Shown piece by piece: positions 26,485 to 35,317 of a stretch of DNA of 64,000 nucleotides. Position 1 is the stretch's first letter; every line of letters begins with the position of its first letter. This stretch comes from Leptotrichia massiliensis (GTDB lineage: Bacteria; Fusobacteriota; Fusobacteriia; Fusobacteriales; Leptotrichiaceae). The stretch is from contig NZ_FNVZ01000002.1 in assembly GCF_900104625.1 (NCBI RefSeq), positions 39,754-103,753 of the forward strand, written 5' to 3'. The position numbers and the translations under genes were made by a program. The notes under the pieces were generated by a model. The model was given only the letters and a program-made list of their open reading frames with translations, was not told where the DNA came from and made no database searches.

Positions 26485-27453
26485 TTATTTTTCCAAATAT
26501 TTTGCAATTTCCTTCGCATAATATGTAATAATGGCATTTGCTCCAGCTCTTTTCATCGCATACATCTGCTCCATCACTATTTTCATTTCATCAATCCATC
26601 CATTTTGAGCCGCCGCCTTTACCATCGAATACTCTCCAGAAACACTATAAGCCACAATCGGCACTTCAAAAGCATCATTTACTTTTTTTATTATATCAAG
26701 ATATGCCATTGCTGGCTTTACGATTATAATGTCTGCTCCCTGTCGCAAGTCTTCACTGACTTCATCTATTGAATCCTTTGAATACTGAAAGTTCATTTGA
26801 TAAGACTTTCTATCTCCAAACTGAGGCGCTGAATCTGCAGCATCTCTAAAAGGTCCATAAAATGCTGATGAATATTTTACTGAATATGCCATTATCGGAA
26901 TATTTTTAAAATTATTTTTAGCCAAAACTTCAGCAATTTTTTCCACACGTCCATCCATCATGTCTGAAGGCGCCATAATATCTGCTCCTGCTTTTGCATA
27001 CGAAAGTGCTGTTTTTGCAAGAACTTCCAAAGTTTCATCATTTTTTACGTAGCCATTTTCATCAAGTATTCCACAATGTCCGTGACTCGTGTACTCGCAG
27101 CAGCAAATATCACAGATTACAAGAAAATTATGATAATTTTCCTTTATAAATCTGACTGCATTCTGAACAACTCCATTCTCATTATATGCTTCTGTAGCAC
27201 AAGCATCCTTATTTTTCGGAATCCCAAATAGTAAAATCGAATTTATTCCTAATTTTACTAATTCATCCAGTTCTTCCGAAAGTCTGTCAATGGAATATCT
27301 AAAAATCCCTGGCATTGAAGGAATTTCACTTTTGATATTTTCTCCTTCCTCAATAAAAATTGGATAAATCAAGTCCTCCTTTGCAACATACACATCTTTT
27401 ACAAGATTTCTTATTATTTCATTTTTTCGTAACTTTCTATGTCTTTTAAACAT
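26485..27453 (-). CDS. hemB: Porphobilinogen synthase (delta-aminolevulinic acid dehydratase)
   Basis: 322 residues from the preferred ATG (MFKRHRKLRKN), which follows AAGGTGAAG; an upstream ATG at 27474 lacks a ribosome site. It condenses two 5-aminolevulinate molecules to porphobilinogen. The zinc-type metal site CDICCCEYTSHGHCG, Schiff-base region YSVKYSSAFYGPFRDAADS and IVKPAMAYLDII are present. It lies between the siroheme dehydrogenase and trkA on the minus strand, feeding the siroheme/cobalamin branch represented by neighbouring genes. Confidence 0.97.
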   Translation of the reverse strand: MFKRHRKLRKNEIIRNLVKDVYVAKEDLIYPIFIEEGENIKSEIPSMPGIFRYSIDRLSEELDELVKLGINSILLFGIPKNKDACATEAYNENGVVQNAVRFIKENYHNFLVICDICCCEYTSHGHCGILDENGYVKNDETLEVLAKTALSYAKAGADIMAPSDMMDGRVEKIAEVLAKNNFKNIPIMAYSVKYSSAFYGPFRDAADSAPQFGDRKSYQMNFQYSKDSIDEVSEDLRQGADIIIVKPAMAYLDIIKKVNDAFEVPIVAYSVSGEYSMVKAAAQNGWIDEMKIVMEQMYAMKRAGANAIITYYAKEIAKYLEK

Positions 27454-27500
27454 TTTTGCTTCACCTTTTTTCATTTTATTATTTCTAAAATTTAAAATAT

Positions 27501-27971
27501 TTATTTTTCTATTTTATCAAGAACTTTTTGAATCTCACTTTTCATGGCACGTGAACGCTTGCAGTTTTTTCCGCTTGTAGAAATTGCAATTTGAAACTCA
27601 CTATTTTTCACAATTCCTCCAAACATTGCATTCATCTTAATTTTTGAAGATACATTGTTAATAAGCATTCCATTCGAATCACAAACATTTGCTATATTTT
27701 CATTTAATTCCTCGTTGTCTGTAGCTGCGATTACCAAAAAATATCCTTTTACAAGCTTTTCAATCTTGGCTTTATCATTTTCAATTTTTTGGTTATTTTC
27801 AATCTTAACATTTTCCAGCTTCAACAATTTCTCTTCCATAACATTTTCAGTCACGACTGTAATATCCGCTCCATATTCTAAAATTTTCTCAATTTTCTTA
27901 GCGGCAACTTTTCCTCCTCCAATTACTAGAACTTTCTTATTTTCCAAATTTATAAACAATGGAAACCACAT
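27501..27971 (-). CDS. Precorrin-2 dehydrogenase / sirohydrochlorin ferrochelatase-type protein
   Basis: 156 residues from the preferred ATG 27971 (MWFPLFINLENKKVLVIGGG), which follows AAAGGAGT; the longer frame to 28016 has no ribosome site. The NAD-binding motif VLVIGGGKVAAKKIEKIL and NNVSSKIKMNAMFGGIV, close to the CysG N-domain/Met8p family, are visible. It oxidises precorrin-2 to sirohydrochlorin; whether it also chelates iron is uncertain because it lacks the longer C-terminal region. It is 47 bases upstream of hemB and divergent from cobS. Confidence 0.9.
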   Translation of the reverse strand: MWFPLFINLENKKVLVIGGGKVAAKKIEKILEYGADITVVTENVMEEKLLKLENVKIENNQKIENDKAKIEKLVKGYFLVIAATDNEELNENIANVCDSNGMLINNVSSKIKMNAMFGGIVKNSEFQIAISTSGKNCKRSRAMKSEIQKVLDKIEK

Positions 27972-28146
27972 TTTAATACTCCTTTCACTTTTTATTTTCT
28001 GACAATAGAATACCACATAATAAATATAAAAACAAGGTATTTACAGAATAATATTTTTTTCATTGTAAAGTATCAAAATAACGTGATTTTTTTCAATAAA
28101 AATGATAAAATATAAAAAATCTAAAAACAAAAATGGAGAAAATTGT

Positions 28147-28914
28147 ATGAAATACATAAAAAATTTTTTTGAACAATTTATTATTTTAATCCAATTTATG
28201 ACTCGTATTCCTATTCCGATAAAAGTAGATTATAGCGAAAAAAAGCTAGGAAAGTCCATCAAATTTTTCCCTCTAGTTGGATTAATTATTGGATTAATTC
28301 TATATTGTACAAACTTTTTAATTGCAACGTATTTAAAAAACATTCTTTATGGCAAGACAATAATCGCTGTAATTTTAATAATTGTGGAAATTATGACTGT
28401 TGGAATAATTCACATTGATGGACTTGGCGATACTTTTGACGGTCTTTTCAGTTATGCTAAGAAAGAAAGAATGCTAGAAATTATGAAAGATTCAAGAATT
28501 GGAACAAATGGAGCTGTAGTTTTAATTTTATATTTCATTACAAAAATAGCCCTTATCTCTGAAATTATAGCAATAAATCCTAAATATTTAATAATTTTCC
28601 CGATTATTGCAAGATTCTCAACTTCTATAAACACTGGACTTGCCGATTATGCCAGAAAATCTGGAATGAGCAATGCCATAATTTCTGAAAATGGAATTTT
28701 TGAAGTAATTTTTTCACTTGTTTTAACCAATATCCTAGTATTTTTTATAATTGGCTCAAAAGGTACTGTTACTGTATTTGTTGCACTTTTATTTATAATT
28801 CTGTTTATGCTGAACGTACGCAAAAAAATTGGAGGGATAACTGGTGACACAATGGGAGCTTCTCTTGAGCTGACTTCGATTTTAGTTTTATTTTTAGGAA
28901 TCATTTTACGATAA
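28147..28914 (+). CDS. cobS: Adenosylcobinamide-GDP ribazoletransferase (cobalamin synthase)
   Basis: About 255 residues, start ATG 28147 (MKYIKNFFEQF) after GGAGA; the longer frame from 28102 is unlikely. It joins adenosylcobinamide-GDP and alpha-ribazole at the membrane. Motifs typical of CobS: FMTRIPIP, FFPLVGLIIG, HIDGLGDTFDGLF, MKDSRIGTNGAVVL and GGITGDTMGASLEL. About six helices. It is followed by an alpha-ribazole phosphatase-like gene, the usual CobS partner, 46 bases downstream. Confidence 0.95.
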   Translation: MKYIKNFFEQFIILIQFMTRIPIPIKVDYSEKKLGKSIKFFPLVGLIIGLILYCTNFLIATYLKNILYGKTIIAVILIIVEIMTVGIIHIDGLGDTFDGLFSYAKKERMLEIMKDSRIGTNGAVVLILYFITKIALISEIIAINPKYLIIFPIIARFSTSINTGLADYARKSGMSNAIISENGIFEVIFSLVLTNILVFFIIGSKGTVTVFVALLFIILFMLNVRKKIGGITGDTMGASLELTSILVLFLGIILR

Positions 28915-28960
28915 ATAAAATAGGATAAGTAAGAATAGTAAAAAAGAAAGGAAAAGCGAA

Positions 28961-29560
28961 ATGACAGAAATTTTATTTATAAGGCACGGGGAAACAGACT
29001 GTAACAAAAAACATTTATATTATGGGCATTTGAACCCTAGTTTGAATCAAACAGGAATAAACCAGTTAAAAAATACGAAAAAGAAACTCGAAAAAATGAA
29101 CGAAAAAATTGACATAATATTTTCAAGCGACTTAAAACGATGCCGAGAAAGTCTGGAACTTTTAGAAATTGACAAAGATATAAAACAGCATTTTTCTGAA
29201 AACCTAAGAGAAATAAATTTTGGAATACTTGAAGGAAAAACTTACAAAGAGATCGAAGAACAGTTTCCAGATTATGTTAATGAAATGAAAAATAACTGGA
29301 GAAATTTTAAGGCAGAAGGTGGGGAAAGCCTTTCTGATTTACAAAAACGAAGTGTCGCCAAAATTAATAAAATAAAGAATGAATGCAAAAATAAAAAAAT
29401 ACTTGTTGTAGCTCATGCTGGTGTAATTCAATCCTTAATCAGTTATTATTTATTCAATAATCTTGACGGCTATTGGCGATTCAAGCTGGATAACGGAAGC
29501 ATTACAAAGATGACTGTTATGAATGATGGATTTATTTATTTTAATTATATTAATAAATAA
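28961..29560 (+). CDS. Histidine phosphatase family, probable alpha-ribazole phosphatase
   Basis: 199 residues with the phosphoglycerate-mutase-like catalytic motif LFIRHGETDCN (catalytic His), SSDLKRCRES, the acidic ILEGKTYKEIEEQFP and the second His in VVAHAGVIQS. Directly after cobS, so it most likely dephosphorylates alpha-ribazole-5'-phosphate (CobC) in nucleotide-loop assembly. A second histidine phosphatase near cobK (58084) is an alternative CobC, so the exact assignment is inferred from position. Confidence 0.82.
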   Translation: MTEILFIRHGETDCNKKHLYYGHLNPSLNQTGINQLKNTKKKLEKMNEKIDIIFSSDLKRCRESLELLEIDKDIKQHFSENLREINFGILEGKTYKEIEEQFPDYVNEMKNNWRNFKAEGGESLSDLQKRSVAKINKIKNECKNKKILVVAHAGVIQSLISYYLFNNLDGYWRFKLDNGSITKMTVMNDGFIYFNYINK

Positions 29561-29682
29561 ATAAAATATTAATTTTTTATATCTTTATTTTTAATGTTTA
29601 TCTTAATTTATTAAAAAATAATTTTAATCAATTAAATTTATGTTATAATATATTAACTCCGAATGTTAAAAGGTGAATAAAG

Positions 29683-29763
29683 ATGAGAGTAAAAGAAACT
29701 ATCAAAATTCTTTTACTAATTTTACTGGAAGTATTGAGATACTTAATTAAAAAATTTCTGTAA
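29683..29763 (+). CDS. 26-residue amphipathic peptide, toxin-like (paralogue of 862-942)
   Basis: ATG 29683 to TAA 29761-29763, preceded by AAGGTGA and a TGTTATAAT extended -10 about 40 bases upstream. The peptide begins MRVKETIKILLLILL and ends LIKKFL: a single amphipathic hydrophobic helix. Same length as the minus-strand peptide at 862-942, with the same core (IKIL, ILL, Q/E, LI, F) and the same AAAGAGAG terminator immediately after the stop. Resembles TisB- or PSM-like membrane peptides. Function and any antisense antitoxin are unknown. Confidence 0.65.
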   Translation: MRVKETIKILLLILLEVLRYLIKKFL

Positions 29764-29768
29764 AAAGA

Positions 29769-29798
29769 AAAGAGAGTGGTGCAACACTCTCTTTTTTT
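29769..29798 (+). terminator. Terminator directly after the second 26-residue peptide gene
   Basis: AAAGAGAGTG (29769-29778) pairs perfectly with CACTCTCTTT (29785-29794), loop six bases, followed by T's to 29798. The stem sits five bases after the stop codon, as in the paralogous locus at 824-856. Confidence 0.85.
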
Positions 29799-29873
29799 AT
29801 CTCCAAATGTTAGTTAGTTTTATGGAATAATCATATCACATAAGTTATTTTAAATCTCAACTAAATTTTTTTA

Positions 29874-32318
29874 TTAAAAAGTATGTTTAAATCCTATTGT
29901 TCCTCTAAATCCAGAACGTCTTGAATTACCAAACGACTGTTCGTATCTTGTGTCGATGTATAAATTGCTTTTTTGTCCTAATGGTGCTTGTGCTCCTAAC
30001 CCTATTTCTCCCCAAGTTGTACCAAGTTTTTCGGTTACTTTGTCAAAACCTATGTTTGTATATTTATTTTCATATTTTGTAAAATCATGCCAAATATTTG
30101 CTACAACATAATATGTATTTGTTCGCCCCTCATCTGAATTTCCATTATAAGAAAGTTTGATTCCTATTCTTCCACGTAATCCATTTCTATTATCCTGACT
30201 GACTTTTCTCAATCCATCATTAAATGACTTTGTGTTCAAATATTGATATATTAACTGTGCTTGTGGTTCAATTGCCCATGTCCCAGCTTTTCCAATTCCA
30301 AATGATTTTCCAGCTTCTCCTGAAAATAACAATCCGTAGCCTCTTTGTTTTACATTAAAGTCATCTCTTGATTTATATTTATTTTGTAAATATGAAATTT
30401 GTCCCACTAAATCATAATATGAGCCATTTTCTGTATATTTTGTTTTTGTAATACCTAATGAAATACTTTCCGCTTTTCCTTTACCTGTATATCTATCATC
30501 AGAAATTCTTCCATTTTCAGCACGGTATCTGTCAAAAAAATCTGCACTTGCCCTATTATATGAAATATAACCACCTAATAAATGGTTATTCCCATTTTTA
30601 TCCTTATTTATTTTAAAGTCATGCCCTAGCTGCACTCCATAAAGATTACTTTCGTATTCAAATCTTTCCTTACCTTTTTCGCTCATACCACTACCGTAAA
30701 TTCTTGTCCATAACTGTCCTTTATCAGCTGACATCTTTTCTAAATCTAATATTTTATTTTCTCCTCTTCTTTCATATAAAGTTCCAACAGAAGAATAACC
30801 CATTTCCATATTTACTTTTGGCATTAACACATAGGCCGACACTGGCTGTGCCATAATATAGATTGGACGACTCGAACCTGAACTACCAGTACCAGCTCCA
30901 CCAATCACTCCAGCAGTGGCTCCAGAACTTCCAAGAGGTGCAATAGTCCAGTAGTATTCCCAAATACCATTAACTTGTCTGCTCGCAAGTTGAGCCTCCG
31001 CAGCTCCAGCCGTTCTCGCTGTTCCAGTAAATGTAGTTGGCGTAGAATTTCCAGCTACTTTTACAACTGGTACACTGTTTATACGTTGTGATAATTGTTG
31101 TACATTTCCTGGAATATAATTATCAAATTGATTTTCTTCTGGAGTGTCATCAATATAAACTGGTACTACCTTTGTTGTCCCTGTCGCATTTCCCGTAATG
31201 TAAACTAAATCTGATTCTGAATTTGTTCCATTTTCATCTCCTGGAGCATTCCAAATAGTATTCATTTCAATTGTACCGTTATTTCCGTGATAATTTCCTT
31301 CTATAGTAAGTCTATCTTTGTTGGAATCACTTTTTAATTGAATAAGCCCGCTGTTATTTAGAGTTCCATCATTATTAATTCCATCAGATGTTAATTTTAT
31401 ATAATAAATTGAAGTTACTCCATCACTTTCTGTAACATTATTTTCATCAAATGATATAAAGGAATTACTACCTATATTTAATGAGTTAAGTGTTGCTCTT
31501 TGTTCAGAAATTGAATTATTTTTACTTAATCCCCAATATGCTCCACCTATTAAATTTACATTTAAAACAGATTTTCCATGTTTTGTCATTAAACCTAATA
31601 TTTGCGTTCCTCCATCACCTTCAGTACCATCATCTATTCCATTAACTGTTAATTCTGAATAAACTCCATTTGTTTCATCAGCTTCAACTTCAACTACCCA
31701 ACCACTATTATTTGAATGAATTTGTGATTTAAAACCATTACTACCAATTAAATTAAGTTCTGCATTTTTTATGCTCTTTCCATTTTTTGCTTCAACTTTC
31801 ACAGTAGATTCTGTCGAATTTCTTGGTGCCCATATAAACACATCTTTTAAAGTTACTTTTTGATTTATAGCACTAGAACTTACACCAGTAATTGGATCTG
31901 TTACTGTATATAAAATTGCTTCTTTTGACGGAAGAATGGATATTTCAACAGAATCCCCGCCTACACCTGTACCCGTTGCCTCAAATTCTGTATTTGAATT
32001 TGTGACTGTTATTGCAGTTCTAGGTGTAAATAAAGGCGCTTGCGTTGTCGCATCAATATCTCCGTATCCTTTCAAAGTAAATTTTTTACCCTCACTAATT
32101 CTAAATGCTCCATGTGAATTGTATGAATTAGAAAAATTTAAAATTTCTCCATCTCCTGTACCTGAATTTACAATGTATTCTCCATTCGCATTTGGTGTTA
32201 TTGGCGCTGCCATTCCCAATCCACCTGTCATTAAAAATGTTATTAACAACATTTTTGTATATTTGTATTTTTTCTTTAATATTCTTTTTAAAAATCTTTC
32301 TGTTTCTTTAAATAGCAT
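29874..32318 (-). CDS. Autotransporter (type V secretion) outer-membrane protein
   Basis: 814 residues. A long basic N-terminus leads into a signal peptide (MLLITFLMTGGLGMAAP, cleavage near residue 38). The passenger (about 40-500) is beta-helix-like, Asn/Gly/Thr-rich with recurrent NG and SNT turns. A Gly/Ser-rich linker (GVIGGAGTGSSGSS) precedes the C-terminal 12-strand beta-barrel, from about residue 540 (GQLWTRIYGSGMSEKGK) to the end GTIGFKHTF, with terminal Phe. The ATG follows AAGGAGAG. It stands alone. Such proteins mediate adhesion in Fusobacteriota; the ligand cannot be inferred. Confidence 0.88.
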   Translation of the reverse strand: MLFKETERFLKRILKKKYKYTKMLLITFLMTGGLGMAAPITPNANGEYIVNSGTGDGEILNFSNSYNSHGAFRISEGKKFTLKGYGDIDATTQAPLFTPRTAITVTNSNTEFEATGTGVGGDSVEISILPSKEAILYTVTDPITGVSSSAINQKVTLKDVFIWAPRNSTESTVKVEAKNGKSIKNAELNLIGSNGFKSQIHSNNSGWVVEVEADETNGVYSELTVNGIDDGTEGDGGTQILGLMTKHGKSVLNVNLIGGAYWGLSKNNSISEQRATLNSLNIGSNSFISFDENNVTESDGVTSIYYIKLTSDGINNDGTLNNSGLIQLKSDSNKDRLTIEGNYHGNNGTIEMNTIWNAPGDENGTNSESDLVYITGNATGTTKVVPVYIDDTPEENQFDNYIPGNVQQLSQRINSVPVVKVAGNSTPTTFTGTARTAGAAEAQLASRQVNGIWEYYWTIAPLGSSGATAGVIGGAGTGSSGSSRPIYIMAQPVSAYVLMPKVNMEMGYSSVGTLYERRGENKILDLEKMSADKGQLWTRIYGSGMSEKGKERFEYESNLYGVQLGHDFKINKDKNGNNHLLGGYISYNRASADFFDRYRAENGRISDDRYTGKGKAESISLGITKTKYTENGSYYDLVGQISYLQNKYKSRDDFNVKQRGYGLLFSGEAGKSFGIGKAGTWAIEPQAQLIYQYLNTKSFNDGLRKVSQDNRNGLRGRIGIKLSYNGNSDEGRTNTYYVVANIWHDFTKYENKYTNIGFDKVTEKLGTTWGEIGLGAQAPLGQKSNLYIDTRYEQSFGNSRRSGFRGTIGFKHTF

Positions 32319-32508
32319 GCTCTCTCCTTGTTCAACTTTTAAATATTAATTATATGTATAAGATTCGTAGTATTTTAACATTTTTTATTTTTTCTGTCAA
32401 TTTTTATTTTAATAATATATTAAAAATCAAAATTAAACTAAACAAGGATAAAATCACTTTCTAAAACTTTAAACTTCATTTTATATGTTACTATGGGAAA
32501 AATTATAG

Positions 32509-32538
32509 TTGAAAAATAATCTAAAAATAGTGTATAAT
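32509..32538 (+). promoter_or_regulatory. Promoter of the DUF262 gene
   Basis: TTGAAA (32509-32514) and TATAAT (32533-32538) are 18 bases apart; the gene starts 29 bases downstream after AGGAGG. Confidence 0.55.
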
Positions 32539-32566
32539 TTATAAAAAGAACGAAATAGGAGGCGTT

Positions 32567-34276
32567 ATGGTTGCAACAATACAAGTTAATAAGCAAAGCA
32601 TAAAGCAGTTACTAGAAAGTGGTAAAGATCAGACATTTTTGATACCTGAATATCAAAGACCATATTCTTGGACTGAAAATGAAACTAAAACGTTATTTTA
32701 TGATTTATTAGAATTTACAGAAAATGAAGCTAAGAGAGCTAATGAAATAGAAGGTACATATTTTTTGGGAAGTATTGTTTCCTATGAAAATGAAGATGGT
32801 GAACAGGAAATTATCGATGGACAGCAAAGAATAACTTCATTATTTTTGCTTTTACGAGCAATTTACACAAAATTAACTTCTTATGAAAACAAAACTGTAG
32901 AACAGGAAAATTTTATAAGACAAATTGAGCCAGCTTTGTGGAAGCAGGCAAAACTTACTGGAGAAGTTGATTATACTAGTGTTTTGATTACTTCCAGAGT
33001 TATTGACAATGAAGGAAATAAAATTTTACAAAATATTTTGGAAAGCGGGATTGCTGATCCTAAAGCAACTGATAATTATTCTAAAAACTACATTTTATTT
33101 CAAAAACTATTTAATAAGCTTTGTGAATTAAGTCCGACATTAATGCTGGAATTTATTTATTACACGTTAAACAGAGCTGTTGTTTTCCCAATAAAAACAG
33201 ATTCACAAGACGATGCTTTAAGCGTATTTTCTACTTTGAATGATAGAGGATTACCTCTTTCTGAAGCAGATATTTTTAAGGCAAAAATGTATAATAAAAT
33301 AAAAAAAGAATACAAAAAATTATTTATTAAACAATGGAAAAACTTGAGTGAGCGGGCAATTTATGCTAAAGAAAATGTAAAACAATTGTTTTATTATTAT
33401 ATGTTTTACCTAAGAGCTTCTGAAAAAGATATGGCAACAACTACACTTGGACTTAGACGTTTTTATTCAAAAGGCGGATTTACACGGCTTTATAAATCAA
33501 ACTTATTGAAACATTTGGATCAAATTTTGGATTTATGGGTAGTTATGAACAGACGTGAATCAATTGATGAAAAACCTTGGACAGAAAATATACAAATTAT
33601 AAAGATTTTGGATACTTTGTCTGCCTATCCAAATGAATCTTGGAAATATCCTGTTGTTGTGTATTATTTGGCTCACGGTGATAAGGAAAACTTCGAAACA
33701 TATTTCTTGAAATTTTTACGAAAACTGTTTTTAGAATTGACTGCAAATTACCTTGTAACACCAAGCGTTTCAGCTGTAAAATCTGATATTCTAAAATTAA
33801 ATGTAGATATAATCGACAATATTTCACCAAAAATTGCATTCAAAAATATTCCAATTTCTGTGCTTCAGGAAAAAGTAAAAACACCAAACAAAAATCTAGT
33901 ACGTATGATTTTAAAAATGGTTGTGTATAACAATCAGGATGAATTACTGCCTAAAAAATGGGAAGTTGAGTATATTTTACCACAAAAATGGAGCAACCGT
34001 TTTTCAGAAAGCATTGAAAATAAACAAGTTAAAGAATATATAAACTACATAGGGAACAAGATTCCTTTCGAGAAAAAATTATCAATTAAAGCTTCAGAAA
34101 ACTTTTTTGACAAGAAAAAAGCAAGTTATGAAAAATCTAAAATTAAATATGTACGTGAACTAATCCCAGCAGATAAGACTGACTGGACTTTTGAAGACAT
34201 TAATATAAGAAACAAGAAAGTAGCAGAAGAGCTTGTTAAATTGTTTATTACTTGGAATGGAGAATATGAATTTTAA
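32567..34276 (+). CDS. DUF262/DUF1524 protein, GmrSD-type IV restriction-like
   Basis: 569 residues. The N-terminal DUF262 (ParB/Srx-like NTPase fold) shows IPEYQRPYSW (26-35) and IIDGQQRITS with the DGQQR signature (84-88), plus FSTLNDRGLPLSEADIFKA. The C-terminal part resembles DUF1524, but the usual HxxP nuclease motif reads VEYILPQKW (about 467-475), with Tyr in place of the catalytic His; NYIGN and ENFFDKKKASY follow. GmrSD proteins cut modified phage DNA. Loss of the His could mean an inactive or altered nuclease. Single-gene locus with its own promoter. Confidence 0.83.
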   Translation: MVATIQVNKQSIKQLLESGKDQTFLIPEYQRPYSWTENETKTLFYDLLEFTENEAKRANEIEGTYFLGSIVSYENEDGEQEIIDGQQRITSLFLLLRAIYTKLTSYENKTVEQENFIRQIEPALWKQAKLTGEVDYTSVLITSRVIDNEGNKILQNILESGIADPKATDNYSKNYILFQKLFNKLCELSPTLMLEFIYYTLNRAVVFPIKTDSQDDALSVFSTLNDRGLPLSEADIFKAKMYNKIKKEYKKLFIKQWKNLSERAIYAKENVKQLFYYYMFYLRASEKDMATTTLGLRRFYSKGGFTRLYKSNLLKHLDQILDLWVVMNRRESIDEKPWTENIQIIKILDTLSAYPNESWKYPVVVYYLAHGDKENFETYFLKFLRKLFLELTANYLVTPSVSAVKSDILKLNVDIIDNISPKIAFKNIPISVLQEKVKTPNKNLVRMILKMVVYNNQDELLPKKWEVEYILPQKWSNRFSESIENKQVKEYINYIGNKIPFEKKLSIKASENFFDKKKASYEKSKIKYVRELIPADKTDWTFEDINIRNKKVAEELVKLFITWNGEYEF

Positions 34277-34294
34277 ATTTAATAATTTTTTAGG

Positions 34295-34325
34295 ATAAGG
34301 GTGTTAGAAATGCACTTATTTTTTG
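34295..34325 (+). terminator. Terminator of the DUF262 gene
   Basis: ATAAG-GG-TG (34295-34302) pairs with CA-CTTAT (34313-34319), leaving a two-base bulge, followed by TTTTTT. It lies just after the stop. Confidence 0.5.
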
Positions 34326-34369
34326 ATAAAATTGTTTTAAAGTCTGTTTTATTTTATTTAATTAAATTC

Positions 34370-34398
34370 TTGAAATTTAAAATAAAAAGGTATATAAT
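34370..34398 (+). promoter_or_regulatory. Promoter of the HMA-like/P-type ATPase cluster
   Basis: TTGAAA (34370-34375) and TATAAT (34393-34398) are separated by 17 bases. The first gene of the cluster starts 30 bases downstream. Confidence 0.65.
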
Positions 34399-34427
34399 AA
34401 TTTATGAAAATATTTAAGGAGTTGGTT

Positions 34428-34913
34428 ATGTTACAAAATTTTTATGGCGTTATTCAAGTAAAACATTACCAGAATGGACGTTTGAGACTTCAAACAGATG
34501 TATTAAAGGAAAATGAAGAATTAGAACAGGAATTTTTAAATAATATACGTCAATTATCAGGAATACACTCAGTAAGCGTTAATTCCATTATTGGAAGCAT
34601 CTTAATTTATTTTGATGAAAAAATTATTGAAAGTTCGTTTTTATATTTAATCGTACTAAAACTGCTCCATCTGGAAGAAGAAGCCTTGAAAAATAAGCCT
34701 GGAAAAGTAAAAGAATTGTTAAAACAGGCATTTGAATCTGTTGATATGGCTATTTACAATAAAAGTAGAGGTTATCTTGACTTAAAGACATTAGTTGCAG
34801 GAATTTTTGCTTTTTATGGTATTAAAAAATTAAGAGAAATTCCAAAATTGCCTACAGGTACTACTTTATTATGGTGGGCTTTTATTTTTTTATCAGAAGG
34901 GAAAAGAAAATAA
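34428..34913 (+). CDS. HMA-like (HMA_2) domain membrane-associated protein, first of cluster
   Basis: 161 residues from ATG 34428, which follows TAAGGAG; an upstream ATG at 34404 is less likely. The N-terminal domain (about 1-75) has the HMA_2-type pattern VKHYQNGRLRLQTD ... SGIHSVSVNSIIGSILIYFD and no CxxC. The C-terminal part has hydrophobic stretches (LVAGIFAFYGIKKL, TLLWWAFIFLSEGKRK), so it is probably membrane anchored. It overlaps the next gene by one base (TAATG), implying translational coupling. Confidence 0.78.
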   Translation: MLQNFYGVIQVKHYQNGRLRLQTDVLKENEELEQEFLNNIRQLSGIHSVSVNSIIGSILIYFDEKIIESSFLYLIVLKLLHLEEEALKNKPGKVKELLKQAFESVDMAIYNKSRGYLDLKTLVAGIFAFYGIKKLREIPKLPTGTTLLWWAFIFLSEGKRK

Positions 34914-35284
34914 TGTTAGAAAATTTATTTAAGGCTACATATCTGATGTTTAACCAGATAAAGGTTGTACACAGTATTCCTGGCAGATTAAGGCTTTCTG
35001 TCCCAAATTTGTCAAAAATTCCAGAAGAATTAAAAAAATATGATTATCGAGTTACAGAACTTATTTTATCAAAAAAAGGCATAAAAAGTATTGAGTATTC
35101 GTATATGACAAATAAAATTCTACTTTACTATGATGTAAAATTAATTTCAGAAAAACAAATACTGGACTGGCTGAACAAAGTATGGAAAACTATGATTAAT
35201 CATTCTGAATTATATGAAAATAAATCCTTAAAGGAAATAGAAGATAATTTGGATACTTTTTATAACATAATTAAAGAACTTTAA
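34913..35284 (+). CDS. HMA-like (HMA_2) domain protein, second of cluster
   Basis: 123 residues from ATG 34913, which overlaps the previous stop; the longer frame from 34871 lies inside the upstream gene. The core pattern is VVHSIPGRLRLSVPN ... KKGIKSIEYSYMTNKILLYYD, an HMA-like ferredoxin fold lacking the metal-binding CxxC. The C-terminal helix is charged and soluble. It lies 33 bases upstream of the P-type ATPase gene and may be a chaperone or regulatory subunit of it. Confidence 0.78.
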   Translation: MLENLFKATYLMFNQIKVVHSIPGRLRLSVPNLSKIPEELKKYDYRVTELILSKKGIKSIEYSYMTNKILLYYDVKLISEKQILDWLNKVWKTMINHSELYENKSLKEIEDNLDTFYNIIKEL

Positions 35285-35317
35285 TTATTGCCAAAATAAA
35301 AAAAGAAAGGGATTTTT

